A DNA stretch of 36,826 nucleotides from Gammaproteobacteria bacterium (GCA_003972985.1 QNZQ01000157.1:1-36826), one strand, 5' to 3'. Positions 1 to 8,286 are shown, counted from the stretch's first letter. The notes: a model not told the origin generated them from the letters alone. Numbers and translations are program-made.

Positions 1-57
1 CTGCCTGTTCACCACCTGCTGAATCACGCTCAGGCGATCTATCGCTTTTTGGGTCAT
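1..57 (-). CDS. Transposase N-terminus (partial, ISNCY-like)
   Basis: Only the first 19 codons are present, reading MTQKAIDRLSVIQQVVNRQ before the window ends. The pattern of a short polar start followed by IDRLxVIxxV resembles the N-terminal helix of ISNCY (ISDol1-type) transposases, which begin with a helix-turn-helix used to bind the IS ends. AGAGGAG lies about 8 bases upstream of the ATG. Too little is present to judge whether the gene is intact, so the family assignment is tentative. Confidence 0.45.
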   Translation of the reverse strand, partial: MTQKAIDRLSVIQQVVNRQ

Positions 58-134
58 CGCAATGGTCTCCTCTGTCACCGCCCCTCCCGAAATCAAAAGG
101 GGTCATTTTAGAATTGGACAAAGGGGACATTACA
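1..134 (-). mobile_element. End of an insertion sequence (partial, runs off window)
   Basis: Read on the minus strand, this stretch has the layout of an IS end. The outer edge begins TGTAATGTCCCC near position 134. Two related motifs follow, AAAGGGGACATT at 120-131 and AAAAGGGGTCATT at 95-107 (plus-strand spelling). A Shine-Dalgarno-like AGAGGAG then precedes an ATG at 57. TGT...GTCCCC termini are common in ISNCY and IS481-like elements. The exact boundary is inferred, because the other end and any target duplication lie outside the window. Confidence 0.5.
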
Positions 135-194
135 GCTTTGGGCTAACATCCCGCTCTAGATCGAGTTGCACTTACGAGTTGAATCCAAGTAGTA

Positions 195-223
195 TTGACC
201 CATAAGCGGCGGGCAACTATATT
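195..223 (+). promoter_or_regulatory. Sigma-70-type promoter for the zapB-like/zapA genes
   Basis: TTGACC (195-200) and TATATT (218-223) are separated by exactly 17 bases, a near-consensus sigma-70 promoter. The predicted transcription start is about 229-231, directly before the ATG at 232. The first gene would therefore be translated from a leaderless or nearly leaderless mRNA. Confidence 0.7.
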
Positions 224-231
224 CCCATGCC

Positions 232-462
232 ATGAGCAGTAAAGACACTTCTCCGCCGCTTCAGGCGCTGGGCGCCCTCGAGCAGCAGGTTTCCGCGCTC
301 CTCGAGACCTGTGCCTACCTGAAGGAGGAGAACCGCCTACTGCGCGCCCAGCAGGAGCGGCTGCAGGAGGAACAGGCTGCACTCATGGAGAAGAACCAGA
401 CGGCACGCTCGCGCGTGGACGCCATCATCAGCCGGCTCAAGTCGCTCGAGGCCAACACATGA
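232..462 (+). CDS. ZapB-like coiled-coil protein (TIGR02449 type)
   Basis: A 76-residue, highly charged protein that is almost entirely one coiled coil from about residue 12 to the end, with leucines in heptad spacing (LEQQVSALLETCAYLKEEN, then repeated Q/E/R runs). Small coiled-coil proteins directly upstream of zapA in gammaproteobacteria belong to the TIGR02449 family and are presumed cell-division or Z-ring accessory factors similar in form to ZapB. The stop overlaps the zapA start as ATGA (459-462), so the two are translationally coupled. No Shine-Dalgarno precedes ATG 232; the promoter at 195-223 suggests leaderless translation. The exact role is inferred from shape and position. Confidence 0.8.
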   Translation: MSSKDTSPPLQALGALEQQVSALLETCAYLKEENRLLRAQQERLQEEQAALMEKNQTARSRVDAIISRLKSLEANT

Positions 463-773
463 GCCGCGCGCCCAAGACGGTAACCGTCACCATCCTCGAC
501 AAGGAGTACCGCATCGCCTGCCAGCCGGGCGAAGAGGAAGCGGTGCTCGCCTCTGCTCTGCACCTGGACGAGCGCATGCGCGAGATCCGCCAGACGGGCA
601 AGATCATCGGCACTGAACGCATCGCCGTCATGGTGGCGCTGAACATGGCCCATGAACTGCTAACCCTGCAGGAGGACCACAGTGAAACCGACGCTACGCT
701 GGAGCGTCGCATGCGGCAACTGCAGGAGCAGGTGGAAGTTGCCCTGAGTCAATTCAATCAGCTGGAACTTTGA
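459..773 (+). CDS. zapA: Cell division protein ZapA
   Basis: A 104-residue protein close to the usual ZapA length (about 100-110). The N-terminal half (KTVTVTILDKEYRIACQPGEE, then ALHLDERMREIRQ) is the ZapA globular fold, and residues about 65-104 form the C-terminal coiled coil. ZapA binds FtsZ in the cytoplasm, cross-links protofilaments and stabilises the Z-ring. The start overlaps the upstream coiled-coil gene by four bases. The 6S RNA and fau follow, a conserved gammaproteobacterial order (zapA-ssrS-fau) that strongly supports the call. Confidence 0.93.
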   Translation: MSRAPKTVTVTILDKEYRIACQPGEEEAVLASALHLDERMREIRQTGKIIGTERIAVMVALNMAHELLTLQEDHSETDATLERRMRQLQEQVEVALSQFNQLEL

Positions 774-802
774 AAGGAATCGGAGTAGCCTTTGTTTCGA
801 AG

Positions 803-990
803 GCATCCTCTGCGGTGTTCGTGAACCGGCTTCGTTATCCCTTGAGCCTATGTATTATCGACAGGGATCCGAAACCACTGTAGTGGTGTGCATGTCCGCC
901 CCGAGCGGAAAGCCTGATCTGCAGTCACGGTTCCCACTTGAACCTCACGGTTCAAGGTCACAAACCGGAAACGGCACAGGCGGAGGATGT
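803..990 (+). ncRNA. ssrS: 6S RNA
   Basis: About 188 bases between zapA and fau, the conserved site of 6S RNA. The terminal stem pairs GCATCCTC (803-810) with GAGGATGT (983-990). Internal landmarks shared with E. coli 6S RNA are CCTTGAGCC (840-848), GTGTGCATG (886-894), the CCGCCCCGAGCGGAAAGCC hairpin strand (897-915) and the CTTGAACCTCACGGTTCAAG hairpin (937-956). 6S RNA mimics an open promoter and sequesters sigma-70 RNA polymerase in stationary phase. The ends are placed by base pairing only and may be off by a few bases. Confidence 0.92.
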
Positions 991-1013
991 CTTCCTTCAT
1001 TCCCGTTTCCTCC

Positions 1014-1607
1014 ATGAATCCTTCCCTTCCTTCCCGCGCCGAGCTGCGCCGGCAACGTCGCAGGCTGTCCGATGCCGAGCGCCGCGGAGCTGCGGAGAAA
1101 GCCGCATCACTTGCGGCTTCCCTGCACCGCTTTCGTTACGGTGAGCGCATCGCCTTCTACCTGGCAGCCGATGGAGAGCTCGACCCGATGCCCCTGATGC
1201 AGCGAGCCATCGACATGGGGAAACAGTGCTACCTGCCGGTGTTGCATCCCCTTGGGCACAAGCGCCTCTGGTTCGCGCGCTGGCAGCCGGGCGCGGCCAT
1301 GCAGCCCAACCGCTACGGTATTCCCGAGCCGCTCTGGGATCGCTCGACACTCATCGATTCGCGGGCGCTCGATCTCATCTTCATGCCGCTGGTCGCCTTC
1401 GATGAACGGTGCAACCGCATGGGCATGGGCGCCGGTTACTACGACCGGACACTGGCCTGGCGCCTGCAGCACCGCTACTGGAAGGGACCAGGGCTCGCCG
1501 GTTATGCCTATGCGCTGCAACAGGTGACCTCATTGAAGACACAGCCATGGGATGTGCCCATGGACATGGTGATCACCGAAAAGGGGTGCCACCTCTGCCG
1601 CAGGTGA
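1014..1607 (+). CDS. fau: 5-formyltetrahydrofolate cyclo-ligase
   Basis: A 197-residue member of the 5-FTHF cyclo-ligase (MTHFS/YgfA) family, which uses ATP to convert 5-formyl-THF to 5,10-methenyl-THF. The diagnostic segments are the N-terminal basic RRQRRRLSDAER, ELDPMPLMQ, CYLPVLHP and the nucleotide/folate-binding MPLVAFDERCNRMGMGAGYYDR. An in-frame ATG at 987 would add nine residues, but it lies inside the 3' strand of the 6S RNA closing stem with only weak AGG sequence before it. ATG 1014 gives a protein that matches the family length, so I prefer it; the choice is uncertain. The gene is probably co-transcribed with 6S RNA. Confidence 0.9.
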   Translation: MNPSLPSRAELRRQRRRLSDAERRGAAEKAASLAASLHRFRYGERIAFYLAADGELDPMPLMQRAIDMGKQCYLPVLHPLGHKRLWFARWQPGAAMQPNRYGIPEPLWDRSTLIDSRALDLIFMPLVAFDERCNRMGMGAGYYDRTLAWRLQHRYWKGPGLAGYAYALQQVTSLKTQPWDVPMDMVITEKGCHLCRR

Positions 1608-1726
1608 ACGAAGAAGCAAGGGGCGCACAGGCCTTTAACCTTGTATTTACTGGTATTTCATGGACAGTTGTTTATACTCTTGACAACAGCTTCAATGGCT
1701 TACCGTTCCAGTCAAAGGGGGATCCA

Positions 1727-2074
1727 ATGGTAAAGAAGACCACCAAGAAGAAAGCAGCAAAACCAAGCAAGAAGGTTGCGAAGAAGGCGGCCAAGAAGAA
1801 AGTGGCAAAGAAGATTGCCAAGAAGAAGGTAGTGAAAAAAGCGGCCAAGAAAAAGGTTGCAAAGAAGAAAGTCGCAAAGAAAGCAGTAAAGAAGAAGGTG
1901 GCGAAGAAGAAGGTTACAAAGAAAAAGGCCGCCAAGAAGGCAGTGAAAAAGAAGGTGGCGAAGAAGACCTCAAAGAAGAAGCCGGCAAAGAAAGCGGTAA
2001 AGAAGAAGACAGCGAAAAAGAAGACAGCGAAGAAAAAAGTAGCCAGAAAAAAGACGATAAAGAAAAAGAAGTGA
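1727..2074 (+). CDS. Histone H1-like lysine/alanine-rich DNA-binding protein
   Basis: A 115-residue protein made almost wholly of K, A, V and T in imperfect repeats of the type KKxAKK/KKKVAKK from residue 2 to the end, with no acidic residue. This is the composition of AlgP/Hc1-type bacterial histone H1-like proteins, which bind DNA non-specifically through lysine tails and are linked to nucleoid compaction and, for AlgP in Pseudomonas, alginate control. AAAGGGGG (1714-1721) is a good Shine-Dalgarno six bases before ATG 1727. A TATACT -10 box lies at 1673-1678 but its -35 is poor. The frame stays open upstream, but that part lacks this composition. No globular domain is visible, so a specific name is not justified. 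Confidence 0.8.
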   Translation: MVKKTTKKKAAKPSKKVAKKAAKKKVAKKIAKKKVVKKAAKKKVAKKKVAKKAVKKKVAKKKVTKKKAAKKAVKKKVAKKTSKKKPAKKAVKKKTAKKKTAKKKVARKKTIKKKK

Positions 2075-2116
2075 TTTCCCGAACTGCCTGACAGGGAGCG
2101 TTAGGCACTCCATTCC

Positions 2117-2150
2117 AGGCAGGCGCCAGCGACCTGTTGTGCCTGCCTTT
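2117..2150 (+). terminator. Candidate intrinsic terminator after the histone-like gene
   Basis: AGGCAGGC (2117-2124) pairs with GCCTGCCT (2141-2148) across a 16-base loop and is followed by a short T run. It lies between the histone-like gene and the end of the convergent ilvA. The T tract is short, so termination may be weak. Confidence 0.4.
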
Positions 2151-2194
2151 CATGATCCTTCCTGCAGAAGCGTGGTAAAAACCGCACGCTGCAA

Positions 2195-3715
2195 TCATCC
2201 GGCTCCGGCAAAGAGCCTGTAGGCCGGGTTGTCCGTTTCCTCGTGGTAGCGATAGCCCAGTTCCTTGAGGTAGGCACGAAACTCGCCGAGCTCTCCGTGT
2301 TCCAGCTGAATACCCACCAGCACACGTCCATAGGCAGAGCCGTGGTTCCGGTAGTGGAACAGGCTGATGTTCCAGCCACGGCTGAGTCCTGACAGGAAGT
2401 TCAGCAATGCACCGGGGCGTTCCGGAAAGACGAAGCGGAACAGCTGTTCGTTGTGCACCTGGGGGGCATGTCCGCCCACCATGTACCGGATGTGCAGCTT
2501 GGCCGTCTCGTTGTCCGTCAGGTCCACCACGGGGAATCCCTTCTGTTCCAGCTTCTGCTTCAGGCTCTCCTTCTCCTCGTTGCCGCCCGAGAGCTCGACA
2601 CCGCAGAAGACGTGGGCCCTGCTGGGGTCGGCGTAGCGGTAGTTGAACTCGGTGATGTTGCGCTTGCCGAGCACCTTGCAGAAGGCGAGAAAACTGCCGG
2701 GCCGTTCGGGGATTTCAACGGCGAACAGGGCTTCGCGCTGCTCGCCCAACTCGGCGCGTTCCGCCACGTGGCGCAAGCGGTCGAAGTTGATGTTTGCACC
2801 GCTGAGGACGGCCACCAGGTTCTGTTCTTCCAGTGAGTGCTCCTGCGCGTGTTTCTTGATGCCGGCAACGGCCAGGGCCCCAGCCGGTTCGGCAACGCTG
2901 CGGGTGTCGTCGTAGATGTCCTTGATGGCGGCGCAGATCTCATCCGTGCTCACCAGCACGGTGTCGTCCACGTACTTGCGCGCCAGCTTGAAGGTTTCCT
3001 TGCCGATCTGTTTCACCGCCACGCCGTCGGCGAAGAGGCCGATCTGCTTCAGGGTTACCCGGCGCCCGGATTCGAGCGCCCGGTGCAGCGTAGGGGTATC
3101 CTCGGGTTCCACCGAGATCACCCTGATCTCCGGGCGCACCCGCTTGATGTAGGCGGCCATTCCGGCAATGAGCCCGCCACCGCCCACGGGAACGTAGATG
3201 GCATCGATGGGGTCCTCGTGCTGGCGCAGCACCTCCATGGCAATGGTGCCCTGCCCTGCGATGACATCCGGATCGTCGAAGGGGTGAACGAAGGTGAGCT
3301 CTTTCTCCCTGGCCAGTTCCAGCGCGTGCTCGTATGCATCGTCATAGGAGTCGCCGTGGAGCGCGATGCGCGCCCCCAGGCTGCGCACGGTCTGTACCTT
3401 GATGGGCGGCGTGGTGGTGGGCATGACGATGAGCGCAGCCACGCCGAGCCGTTTTCCGGCCAGCGCCACGCCCTGGGCATGGTTCCCCGCCGAGGCAGCA
3501 ATGACCCCTCTTTCGCGAGCTTCTGCCGAAAGGTTGTAGATCTTGTTGTAGGCGCCGCGCAGCTTGAAAGAGAAGACGCTCTGCATGTCCTCGCGCTTGA
3601 GCCAGATGGCGGCCTTGTAGCGCTTCGACAGCCGCTCGGCCCGTTCCAGCGGCGTTTCGCTGGCCACGTCATAGACGCGGGCGCGCAGTATTCTTTCCAG
3701 GTAATCGTTGGCCAT
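2195..3715 (-). CDS. ilvA: Threonine ammonia-lyase, biosynthetic (IlvA)
   Basis: A 506-residue enzyme (E. coli IlvA is 514) that deaminates L-threonine to 2-oxobutanoate, the first committed step to isoleucine. The catalytic domain (about residues 1-320) is a fold-type II PLP enzyme: SFKLRGAY carries the Schiff-base lysine at K51, SAGNHAQG (75-82) holds the substrate, and GGGGL (178-182) binds the PLP phosphate. Two C-terminal ACT-like regulatory domains (about 325-410 and 415-500) mark the long biosynthetic, isoleucine-inhibited form rather than the short catabolic TdcB form. It is divergent from rpiA with about 146 bases between them. No leader peptide or attenuator is evident. Confidence 0.96.
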   Translation of the reverse strand: MANDYLERILRARVYDVASETPLERAERLSKRYKAAIWLKREDMQSVFSFKLRGAYNKIYNLSAEARERGVIAASAGNHAQGVALAGKRLGVAALIVMPTTTPPIKVQTVRSLGARIALHGDSYDDAYEHALELAREKELTFVHPFDDPDVIAGQGTIAMEVLRQHEDPIDAIYVPVGGGGLIAGMAAYIKRVRPEIRVISVEPEDTPTLHRALESGRRVTLKQIGLFADGVAVKQIGKETFKLARKYVDDTVLVSTDEICAAIKDIYDDTRSVAEPAGALAVAGIKKHAQEHSLEEQNLVAVLSGANINFDRLRHVAERAELGEQREALFAVEIPERPGSFLAFCKVLGKRNITEFNYRYADPSRAHVFCGVELSGGNEEKESLKQKLEQKGFPVVDLTDNETAKLHIRYMVGGHAPQVHNEQLFRFVFPERPGALLNFLSGLSRGWNISLFHYRNHGSAYGRVLVGIQLEHGELGEFRAYLKELGYRYHEETDNPAYRLFAGAG

Positions 3716-3861
3716 GCGGGTATTCAGTAGGTGATTGTATGCCGATTAAGAACCAGCGGCCCTACCCTGTCAATGCGCTTTCATAAAAGGGGTCAGCCTG
3801 CTTGTGTCGCCGACAGGGCAGGTGGTAACTTAGCGCCATCGAACAACATGGAGAAACGAAG

Positions 3862-4521
3862 ATGAACGCGGATGAACTCAAGCGACAGGCAGCGGAAGCG
3901 GCGCTGGAATACCTTCCTGACAGCGGCGTGCTGGGCATCGGTACCGGTTCCACGGTGAACCATTTCATCGATCTGCTGGCCGATGTGAAGGGACGCTACG
4001 AGGGTGCCGTTTCGAGTTCCGAGGCATCCACCGAAAGGCTGAAAAAGATCGGCATGCCCGTGTTCGACCTGAACTCGGTGGGCGACCTGGAGATCTATGT
4101 CGATGGTGCCGACGAATCCAACCACTACCTGCACCTGATCAAGGGTGGCGGCGGTGCCCTCACCCGGGAGAAGATCATTGCCGCCGCGAGCAAGAAGTTC
4201 GTCTGCATCGCCGATGAATCCAAGCTGGTGGATATCCTCGGCGCCTTCCCGCTGCCGGTGGAAGTGATTCCCATGGCGCGCAGCTACGTGGCGCGCCAGC
4301 TGGTCAAGCTCGGCGGCACGCCGGTGTGGCGGGAAAACTTCATCACCGACAACGGCAACATCATTCTAGATGTTCACAACATGGAGATCGCCGAGCCGGT
4401 GAAGCTCGAAACCGAGATCAATCAGATCGCCGGCGTGGTGACCGTGGGCATCTTCGGCTATCGTCCCGCCGACGTGCTGATCCTGGGTACGGAATCAGGC
4501 CCGCGTACCATCGTTCCCTGA
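3862..4521 (+). CDS. rpiA: Ribose-5-phosphate isomerase A
   Basis: A 219-residue protein, exactly the size of E. coli RpiA. It interconverts ribose 5-phosphate and ribulose 5-phosphate in the pentose phosphate pathway. Family motifs are GTGST (27-31, phosphate binding), DGADE (81-85, containing a catalytic aspartate) and [11 protein letters not shown] (94-104, with the catalytic lysine and glutamate). GGAGAAACGAAG precedes the ATG. A possible promoter is TTGTGT (3802-3807) and TAACTT (3826-3831) with an 18-base spacer, which is modest. The last 27 bases overlap the end of the convergent GT61/TPR gene. The ilvA-rpiA pairing is common in gammaproteobacteria. Confidence 0.96.
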   Translation: MNADELKRQAAEAALEYLPDSGVLGIGTGSTVNHFIDLLADVKGRYEGAVSSSEASTERLKKIGMPVFDLNSVGDLEIYVDGADESNHYLHLIKGGGGALTREKIIAAASKKFVCIADESKLVDILGAFPLPVEVIPMARSYVARQLVKLGGTPVWRENFITDNGNIILDVHNMEIAEPVKLETEINQIAGVVTVGIFGYRPADVLILGTESGPRTIVP

Positions 4522-6408
4522 AGGCCGGGACAGCTTCATCGAAATCTGTTCCCGCAACTTGCGCAGCTCCGGTTTCCCCGGAGCCTGTTCAATGGCCTTG
4601 TCGATCCAGTTCATGGCCAACTGCGGTTCACCGAGTTGCAGATGGATTCTCGCCAGGTGCATGCGGCTGAAGGGGTTGTCGGGAGCGCGTTGCAGTGCTT
4701 CCCGTGCAGCACCCCTCGCCTCTTCCAGCCTGCCCGCCCGGAACAGGTACCAGGTCAATCGTGGCCAGAGATTCTTGCGCTCCGGTGATTCGGCCAGCAG
4801 CTCGCCCAGGATATCGGCTGCGGCCTCGAACTGTTCCTGTTTTGCCAATATCTCGGCGAGCTTGATGCGGGCGGCAAGAAAGGCCGGGTAGGCTGTGACA
4901 AGTTCTTCGAGCAGTGGCAATGCAGTGCCGGCACCCCTTGTCAGCAGGGAGAGTTCTGCATGGAACAGCGCCAGGGGCGGGTTGCCTGGATCGAGTGCAA
5001 GCGCTTCTGTGGCAAAGCTCAGGGCTTCTTCGTGCATTTCCGCAGCCTTGAGAATCTCCGCGTAACGATGCAGAAATGCCGGATTGTTGCGGTATCCTGG
5101 GAGCAGCTTCTCCAGTATCCCCAGGGCCTTTCGGGGTTTGCCTTCGGACAGGTAGCATTCGGCGAGCAGAAAGGAGATGAGCTCGCTTTCCCGGTGCTCT
5201 TCCCTGCAGTCGGGTGATTCCTGGTGTCCTGCTTCGGCCACTAGGTTCTCGAACAGGCAGGCCTCGTCGGGCCTCAACTTCAGCTGCCGAAGGACCCTGC
5301 CAGCTGATCCGGGGGCTTTTCCCGCGACCCGGGCAGAGAGCTGTGATACCCAGTTGAACCTGTCGTAAGGCGTAAGCGGAACCCTGCCCTCCAGGATCTG
5401 GCTGTCGATGACAAAGGGTGTGAGCTGGGATGGTATGCAGTCCGCCTGGGGCACCTGTTGCAGGATCAGCGTGGTGTGACACTGGCGCCATTCGTTGATT
5501 TGAACCTGGGTTATGGCGTCCGCCAGCCGGTTTTCGGCGCCGAGTAGCCACATGCTTTCAGGTTCTTCGGAAAACAGCACGTTGTGGAGCCCGCTGCCAT
5601 CCAGCCCCGCGAATTGACGGGCTCCGTAATAGAGTGACAGCTGCTGCTGGATGCTTAGGTACTGGGGATGGACGACCCTGTACCCTTTTTCCCGGAAACG
5701 ACTTTCGAGGGCCATCTCGTTGGCCGCTTTCCGCATCGAATCGGGTAGCAGCCTCCGGGACAGGTAGAGCTTCCGGTGCCCGGAAGTCGCTGGCATGAGC
5801 GTCCTGGCGCGGTGGGCCATCCGTGGGTAGAGTTCGAGGACCTCCGGGCTCATGCCGCGCGCAAGGACCGCCTGTTGGGAAGGCACCAGGAGTTCGTCGA
5901 CACTGACCGGCTCCATAACGAAGTGCAGCCTGTGCAGGGGTAGCCCCAGCAAGGAAAAAAAGCCCAGATAATCGCGCCTTGCTTCAGGACGGGGGGCGTG
6001 CAGATGAAACAGGTACCCATCGACGCTGCCGCTTTCCTCCAGGGCCCAGCAGCGGGAGAAGCTTTCCAGGATGAAGTGCCCGTAGTGGTTGAAGAACCAG
6101 CCGAGATAGAGATAACGGCCCCTCAGTCTCGGAAGAGTTGATGAGGGATTTAGCTGTTGTGGGGTCGGTGCCGTGAGGTTCCTTCTGCGGCGCAGGTGGC
6201 GGGCGCTTTCGATGTAGCGGCCTTGTGCGTCGTAGATGCCGCCTTCCGCTTCCTCGGGGCCGAGATGGCGACCGGGTGTGAGAATCGCGTTTGGTACTGC
6301 AAGCAGTTCCTTCTCCGGCAAACGAAAGTCAGCGATTTCCGAATGCCACTCGTGGGTTTGCCAGGCATTGGCTGCGGATTCAGGGAGTATCCTGAGGAGG
6401 GGAGTCAT
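4495..6408 (-). CDS. Glycosyltransferase 61 (DUF563) domain protein with C-terminal TPR repeats
   Basis: A 637-residue cytoplasmic protein. The N-terminal half carries features of the GT61/DUF563 family: [11 protein letters not shown] (106-116), LYLSRR (214-219) and [14 protein letters not shown] (268-281). GT61 enzymes transfer sugars to glycans or proteins. Residues about 420-620 form a run of tetratricopeptide repeats (for example [19 protein letters not shown]), usually protein-binding scaffolds. The likely start is ATG at 6408. An upstream in-frame GTG at 6456 lies inside the porin terminator hairpin and adds an unrelated hydrophobic stretch, so I reject it. There is no clear Shine-Dalgarno and no promoter between that terminator and the ATG. 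The acceptor is unknown; TPR plus GT61 suggests modification of a protein or surface glycan. Confidence 0.78.
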   Translation of the reverse strand: MTPLLRILPESAANAWQTHEWHSEIADFRLPEKELLAVPNAILTPGRHLGPEEAEGGIYDAQGRYIESARHLRRRRNLTAPTPQQLNPSSTLPRLRGRYLYLGWFFNHYGHFILESFSRCWALEESGSVDGYLFHLHAPRPEARRDYLGFFSLLGLPLHRLHFVMEPVSVDELLVPSQQAVLARGMSPEVLELYPRMAHRARTLMPATSGHRKLYLSRRLLPDSMRKAANEMALESRFREKGYRVVHPQYLSIQQQLSLYYGARQFAGLDGSGLHNVLFSEEPESMWLLGAENRLADAITQVQINEWRQCHTTLILQQVPQADCIPSQLTPFVIDSQILEGRVPLTPYDRFNWVSQLSARVAGKAPGSAGRVLRQLKLRPDEACLFENLVAEAGHQESPDCREEHRESELISFLLAECYLSEGKPRKALGILEKLLPGYRNNPAFLHRYAEILKAAEMHEEALSFATEALALDPGNPPLALFHAELSLLTRGAGTALPLLEELVTAYPAFLAARIKLAEILAKQEQFEAAADILGELLAESPERKNLWPRLTWYLFRAGRLEEARGAAREALQRAPDNPFSRMHLARIHLQLGEPQLAMNWIDKAIEQAPGKPELRKLREQISMKLSRPSGNDGTRA

Positions 6409-6430
6409 GAATGGAACATAGCATGCGGCA

Positions 6431-6466
6431 TAAAAAATGGGGAGGTGCGAAAGCACCTCCCCATTT
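6431..6466 (-). terminator. Strong intrinsic terminator of the porin gene
   Basis: On the minus strand a perfect stem pairs 6453-6466 with 6435-6448 (core GCACCTCCCC with GGGGAGGTGC), with a stable four-base loop and a run of six T (6437-6432). It sits 53 bases after the porin stop codon and ends only about 23 bases before the ATG of the downstream GT61/TPR gene. Confidence 0.92.
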
Positions 6467-6518
6467 CAGTATGGCTCTGACCCTGAACCAGGGTTTCAAA
6501 CCATGGGATCAGCTCAAA

Positions 6519-7604
6519 TCAGAACTTGTGGACCATGCCCATAGAGAAAGCGTCCTGCTCGCGAGCAAAAGCGCCAACCGTATTGAAGTTGCTGCCATTG
6601 AGCGCCATGTCACTGTTTGCGTAGATGACATAGGCCTTGGTACGCTTGCTGAAGTTGTGGTCCAGGCCGATAGCCCAGGTGCTGGTGGAATCATCCGAAC
6701 CCGGCAGTCCATTGTCCTTGTATACGGGAATATCCTCATCCCAATCGGTGTTCATCCACATGGCCTTCAGGACGTTGTTGCCGAAGGTCCAGGAGCCGTT
6801 GATGGTGTAGACCTTGTAGTCGTTGGACTTGCCATTGGCCTTGGTGAAACCACCCAGGGTGCCGTCGACATCCGAGTAGACACCGCCGATGTGGAAGGCG
6901 CCGAAATCGAAGCCGGCACCGATACGCCAGTGGGATGCATCCGCACCACCAAACAGGTCGTCCAGGCTCTCATAGGCGCCGGACAGGAACAGGCCACCGT
7001 TGCTGTACATGGCTGCCAGAGAGTAGGCGCCGGCAAAATCACCCTGCTCTTTAACGACTTCATCATGGTCTGCGTCGGGGACGATGGCGCCGACCAGGGT
7101 CAGGCCGGCAAAAGAGGGAGAGACGTAGGCGATGGCATCGCTGGCACGGATATCGACGAAACCACCGGTGCCAAGGCCGCTACCTTGCAGGTTGTAGTCA
7201 GCGATGGTATCGACAAAGATATCCAGTTTGCCGGTGGACATCTTCATGGGAGTGTCGTGGCGACCGTAGAGGAAGGTACCCCAGCCGCCGGCCAGGCCGA
7301 TGTAGGCATTACGGGTTGCGAAACCACCACCACCTTCGGCGATGTTGACACCGCTTTCAATTTTCCAGATAGCCTTCAGGCCGTTGCCCAGGTCCTCGGA
7401 ACCCTTGAAGCCGATACGGGAAGCACGGCTGGTGACGTCCCACAGGCTGTCGTTGCTGCCGCTGAGATCGCGGTCGGCTTGGTCGGCGCTCAGGTAGTCG
7501 ATGGAGGCGTGGATCTTGCCGTAGATGGTGACTTCGGCATTGGCTGCCTGGGCAGCCATGGGCAGCGCTGCGGCGACTGCCAGGGTAAGAAGCTTCTTCT
7601 TCAT
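6519..7604 (-). CDS. Outer-membrane porin (Gram-negative general porin family)
   Basis: A 361-residue beta-barrel protein. A signal peptide (MKKKLLTLAVAAALPMAAQA, residues 1-20) is followed by EVTIYGKIHASIDYL, the typical first strand of neisserial/betaproteobacterial-type trimeric porins. Alternating aromatic strands fill the protein, and the C-terminus ends in MVHKF; a terminal Phe is the BAM insertion signal. SRIGFKGSEDLGNGLKAIWKIE and RNAYIGL-GGWGTFLYGRHDTP are family hallmarks. It should form a diffusion channel for small solutes in the outer membrane. It has its own promoter (7657-7685), a CGGAG ribosome site and a strong terminator, so it is a single-gene, probably abundant transcript. 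Confidence 0.92.
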   Translation of the reverse strand: MKKKLLTLAVAAALPMAAQAANAEVTIYGKIHASIDYLSADQADRDLSGSNDSLWDVTSRASRIGFKGSEDLGNGLKAIWKIESGVNIAEGGGGFATRNAYIGLAGGWGTFLYGRHDTPMKMSTGKLDIFVDTIADYNLQGSGLGTGGFVDIRASDAIAYVSPSFAGLTLVGAIVPDADHDEVVKEQGDFAGAYSLAAMYSNGGLFLSGAYESLDDLFGGADASHWRIGAGFDFGAFHIGGVYSDVDGTLGGFTKANGKSNDYKVYTINGSWTFGNNVLKAMWMNTDWDEDIPVYKDNGLPGSDDSTSTWAIGLDHNFSKRTKAYVIYANSDMALNGSNFNTVGAFAREQDAFSMGMVHKF

Positions 7605-7656
7605 TTGAATACTCCGCTAAATCAATTCAGGTTAAAAACGTGTCTAAGCAGGAGCA

Positions 7657-7685
7657 ATGATAGTGGTTTATTTACAATAAAGCAA
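7657..7685 (-). promoter_or_regulatory. Porin promoter
   Basis: On the minus strand TTGCTT (7685-7680) and TATCAT (7662-7657) are 17 bases apart, about 50 bases upstream of the porin ATG. The -35 box lies within an inverted repeat TTTACAA (7671-7677) / TTGTAAA (7693-7699), a candidate regulator site. Confidence 0.65.
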
Positions 7686-7844
7686 CAGCTTTTTGTAAAA
7701 AAATCACAACGTGAGGCGATGGTTGTAAAAATGATACAGTTTTTCGGGTGAAACGGGGGGTTGGCCGTGGTTTTGACGCCTGATAGGGTATTGAGGAGCA
7801 GGTGGTCTTGTGGTGAAAGACGCGAGGGGGGACGAAATGCAGCG

Positions 7845-7879
7845 AAAAAACCGCCGGGAAACAGGCTTCCCAGCGGTTT
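7845..7879 (-). terminator. Intrinsic terminator of the rplM-rpsI operon
   Basis: On the minus strand AAACCGCTGGGAA (7879-7867) pairs with TTCCCGGCGGTTT (7860-7848), with one mismatch, and is followed by a T run to 7845. It lies 15 bases after the rpsI stop codon. Confidence 0.9.
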
Positions 7880-7893
7880 CGACAGAAGGCGAA

Positions 7894-8286
7894 TCAGCGC
7901 TTGGAGTACTGGGGGCGCTTGCGGGCCTTGTGCAGGCCGACCTTCTTGCGTTCGACCATGCGGGCGTCGCGGGTGAGGAAACCGGCCTGGCGCAGTACGC
8001 CCCTGAGGGATTCGTCGTATTCGAGGAGGGCGCGGGCGATGCCGTGGCGGATGGCGCCGGCCTGGCCCGTGGTGCCGCCGCCGGCGACGGTAACGGTGGC
8101 GCTCACCTTGTCCAGCATCTCGGTGGTCTCAAGGGGCTGACGCACGATCATGCGTGCGGTCTCGCGACCGAAGAACTTGTCCAGCGGGCGGCCATTGACC
8201 GTGATGCTGCCATCACCGGGAGCCAGGAATACCCGGGCAGTGGAGGTCTTGCGCCGCCCGGTACCGTAATTTTGTTGCTGTGCCAT
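7894..8286 (-). CDS. rpsI: 30S ribosomal protein S9
   Basis: A 130-residue protein, identical in length to E. coli S9. The start [15 protein letters not shown], the central [19 protein letters not shown] and the basic tail [17 protein letters not shown] are signatures of uS9. The C-terminal tail reaches the ribosomal P site and its terminal arginine contacts tRNA. It is the second gene of the universal rplM-rpsI pair, 26 bases after rplM, and is followed by a strong terminator. Confidence 0.98.
   Translation of the reverse strand: MAQQQNYGTGRRKTSTARVFLAPGDGSITVNGRPLDKFFGRETARMIVRQPLETTEMLDKVSATVTVAGGGTTGQAGAIRHGIARALLEYDESLRGVLRQAGFLTRDARMVERKKVGLHKARKRPQYSKR

Noticed and set aside
6409-6456. 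An earlier GTG start for the GT61/TPR gene
   Set aside because: It lies inside the porin terminator stem and the added 16 residues have no match to the family.
6411-7751. A 446-codon plus-strand frame
   Set aside because: It is the exact antisense of the porin gene; its valine/glycine/aspartate-rich text is a shadow of porin codons in GC-rich DNA.
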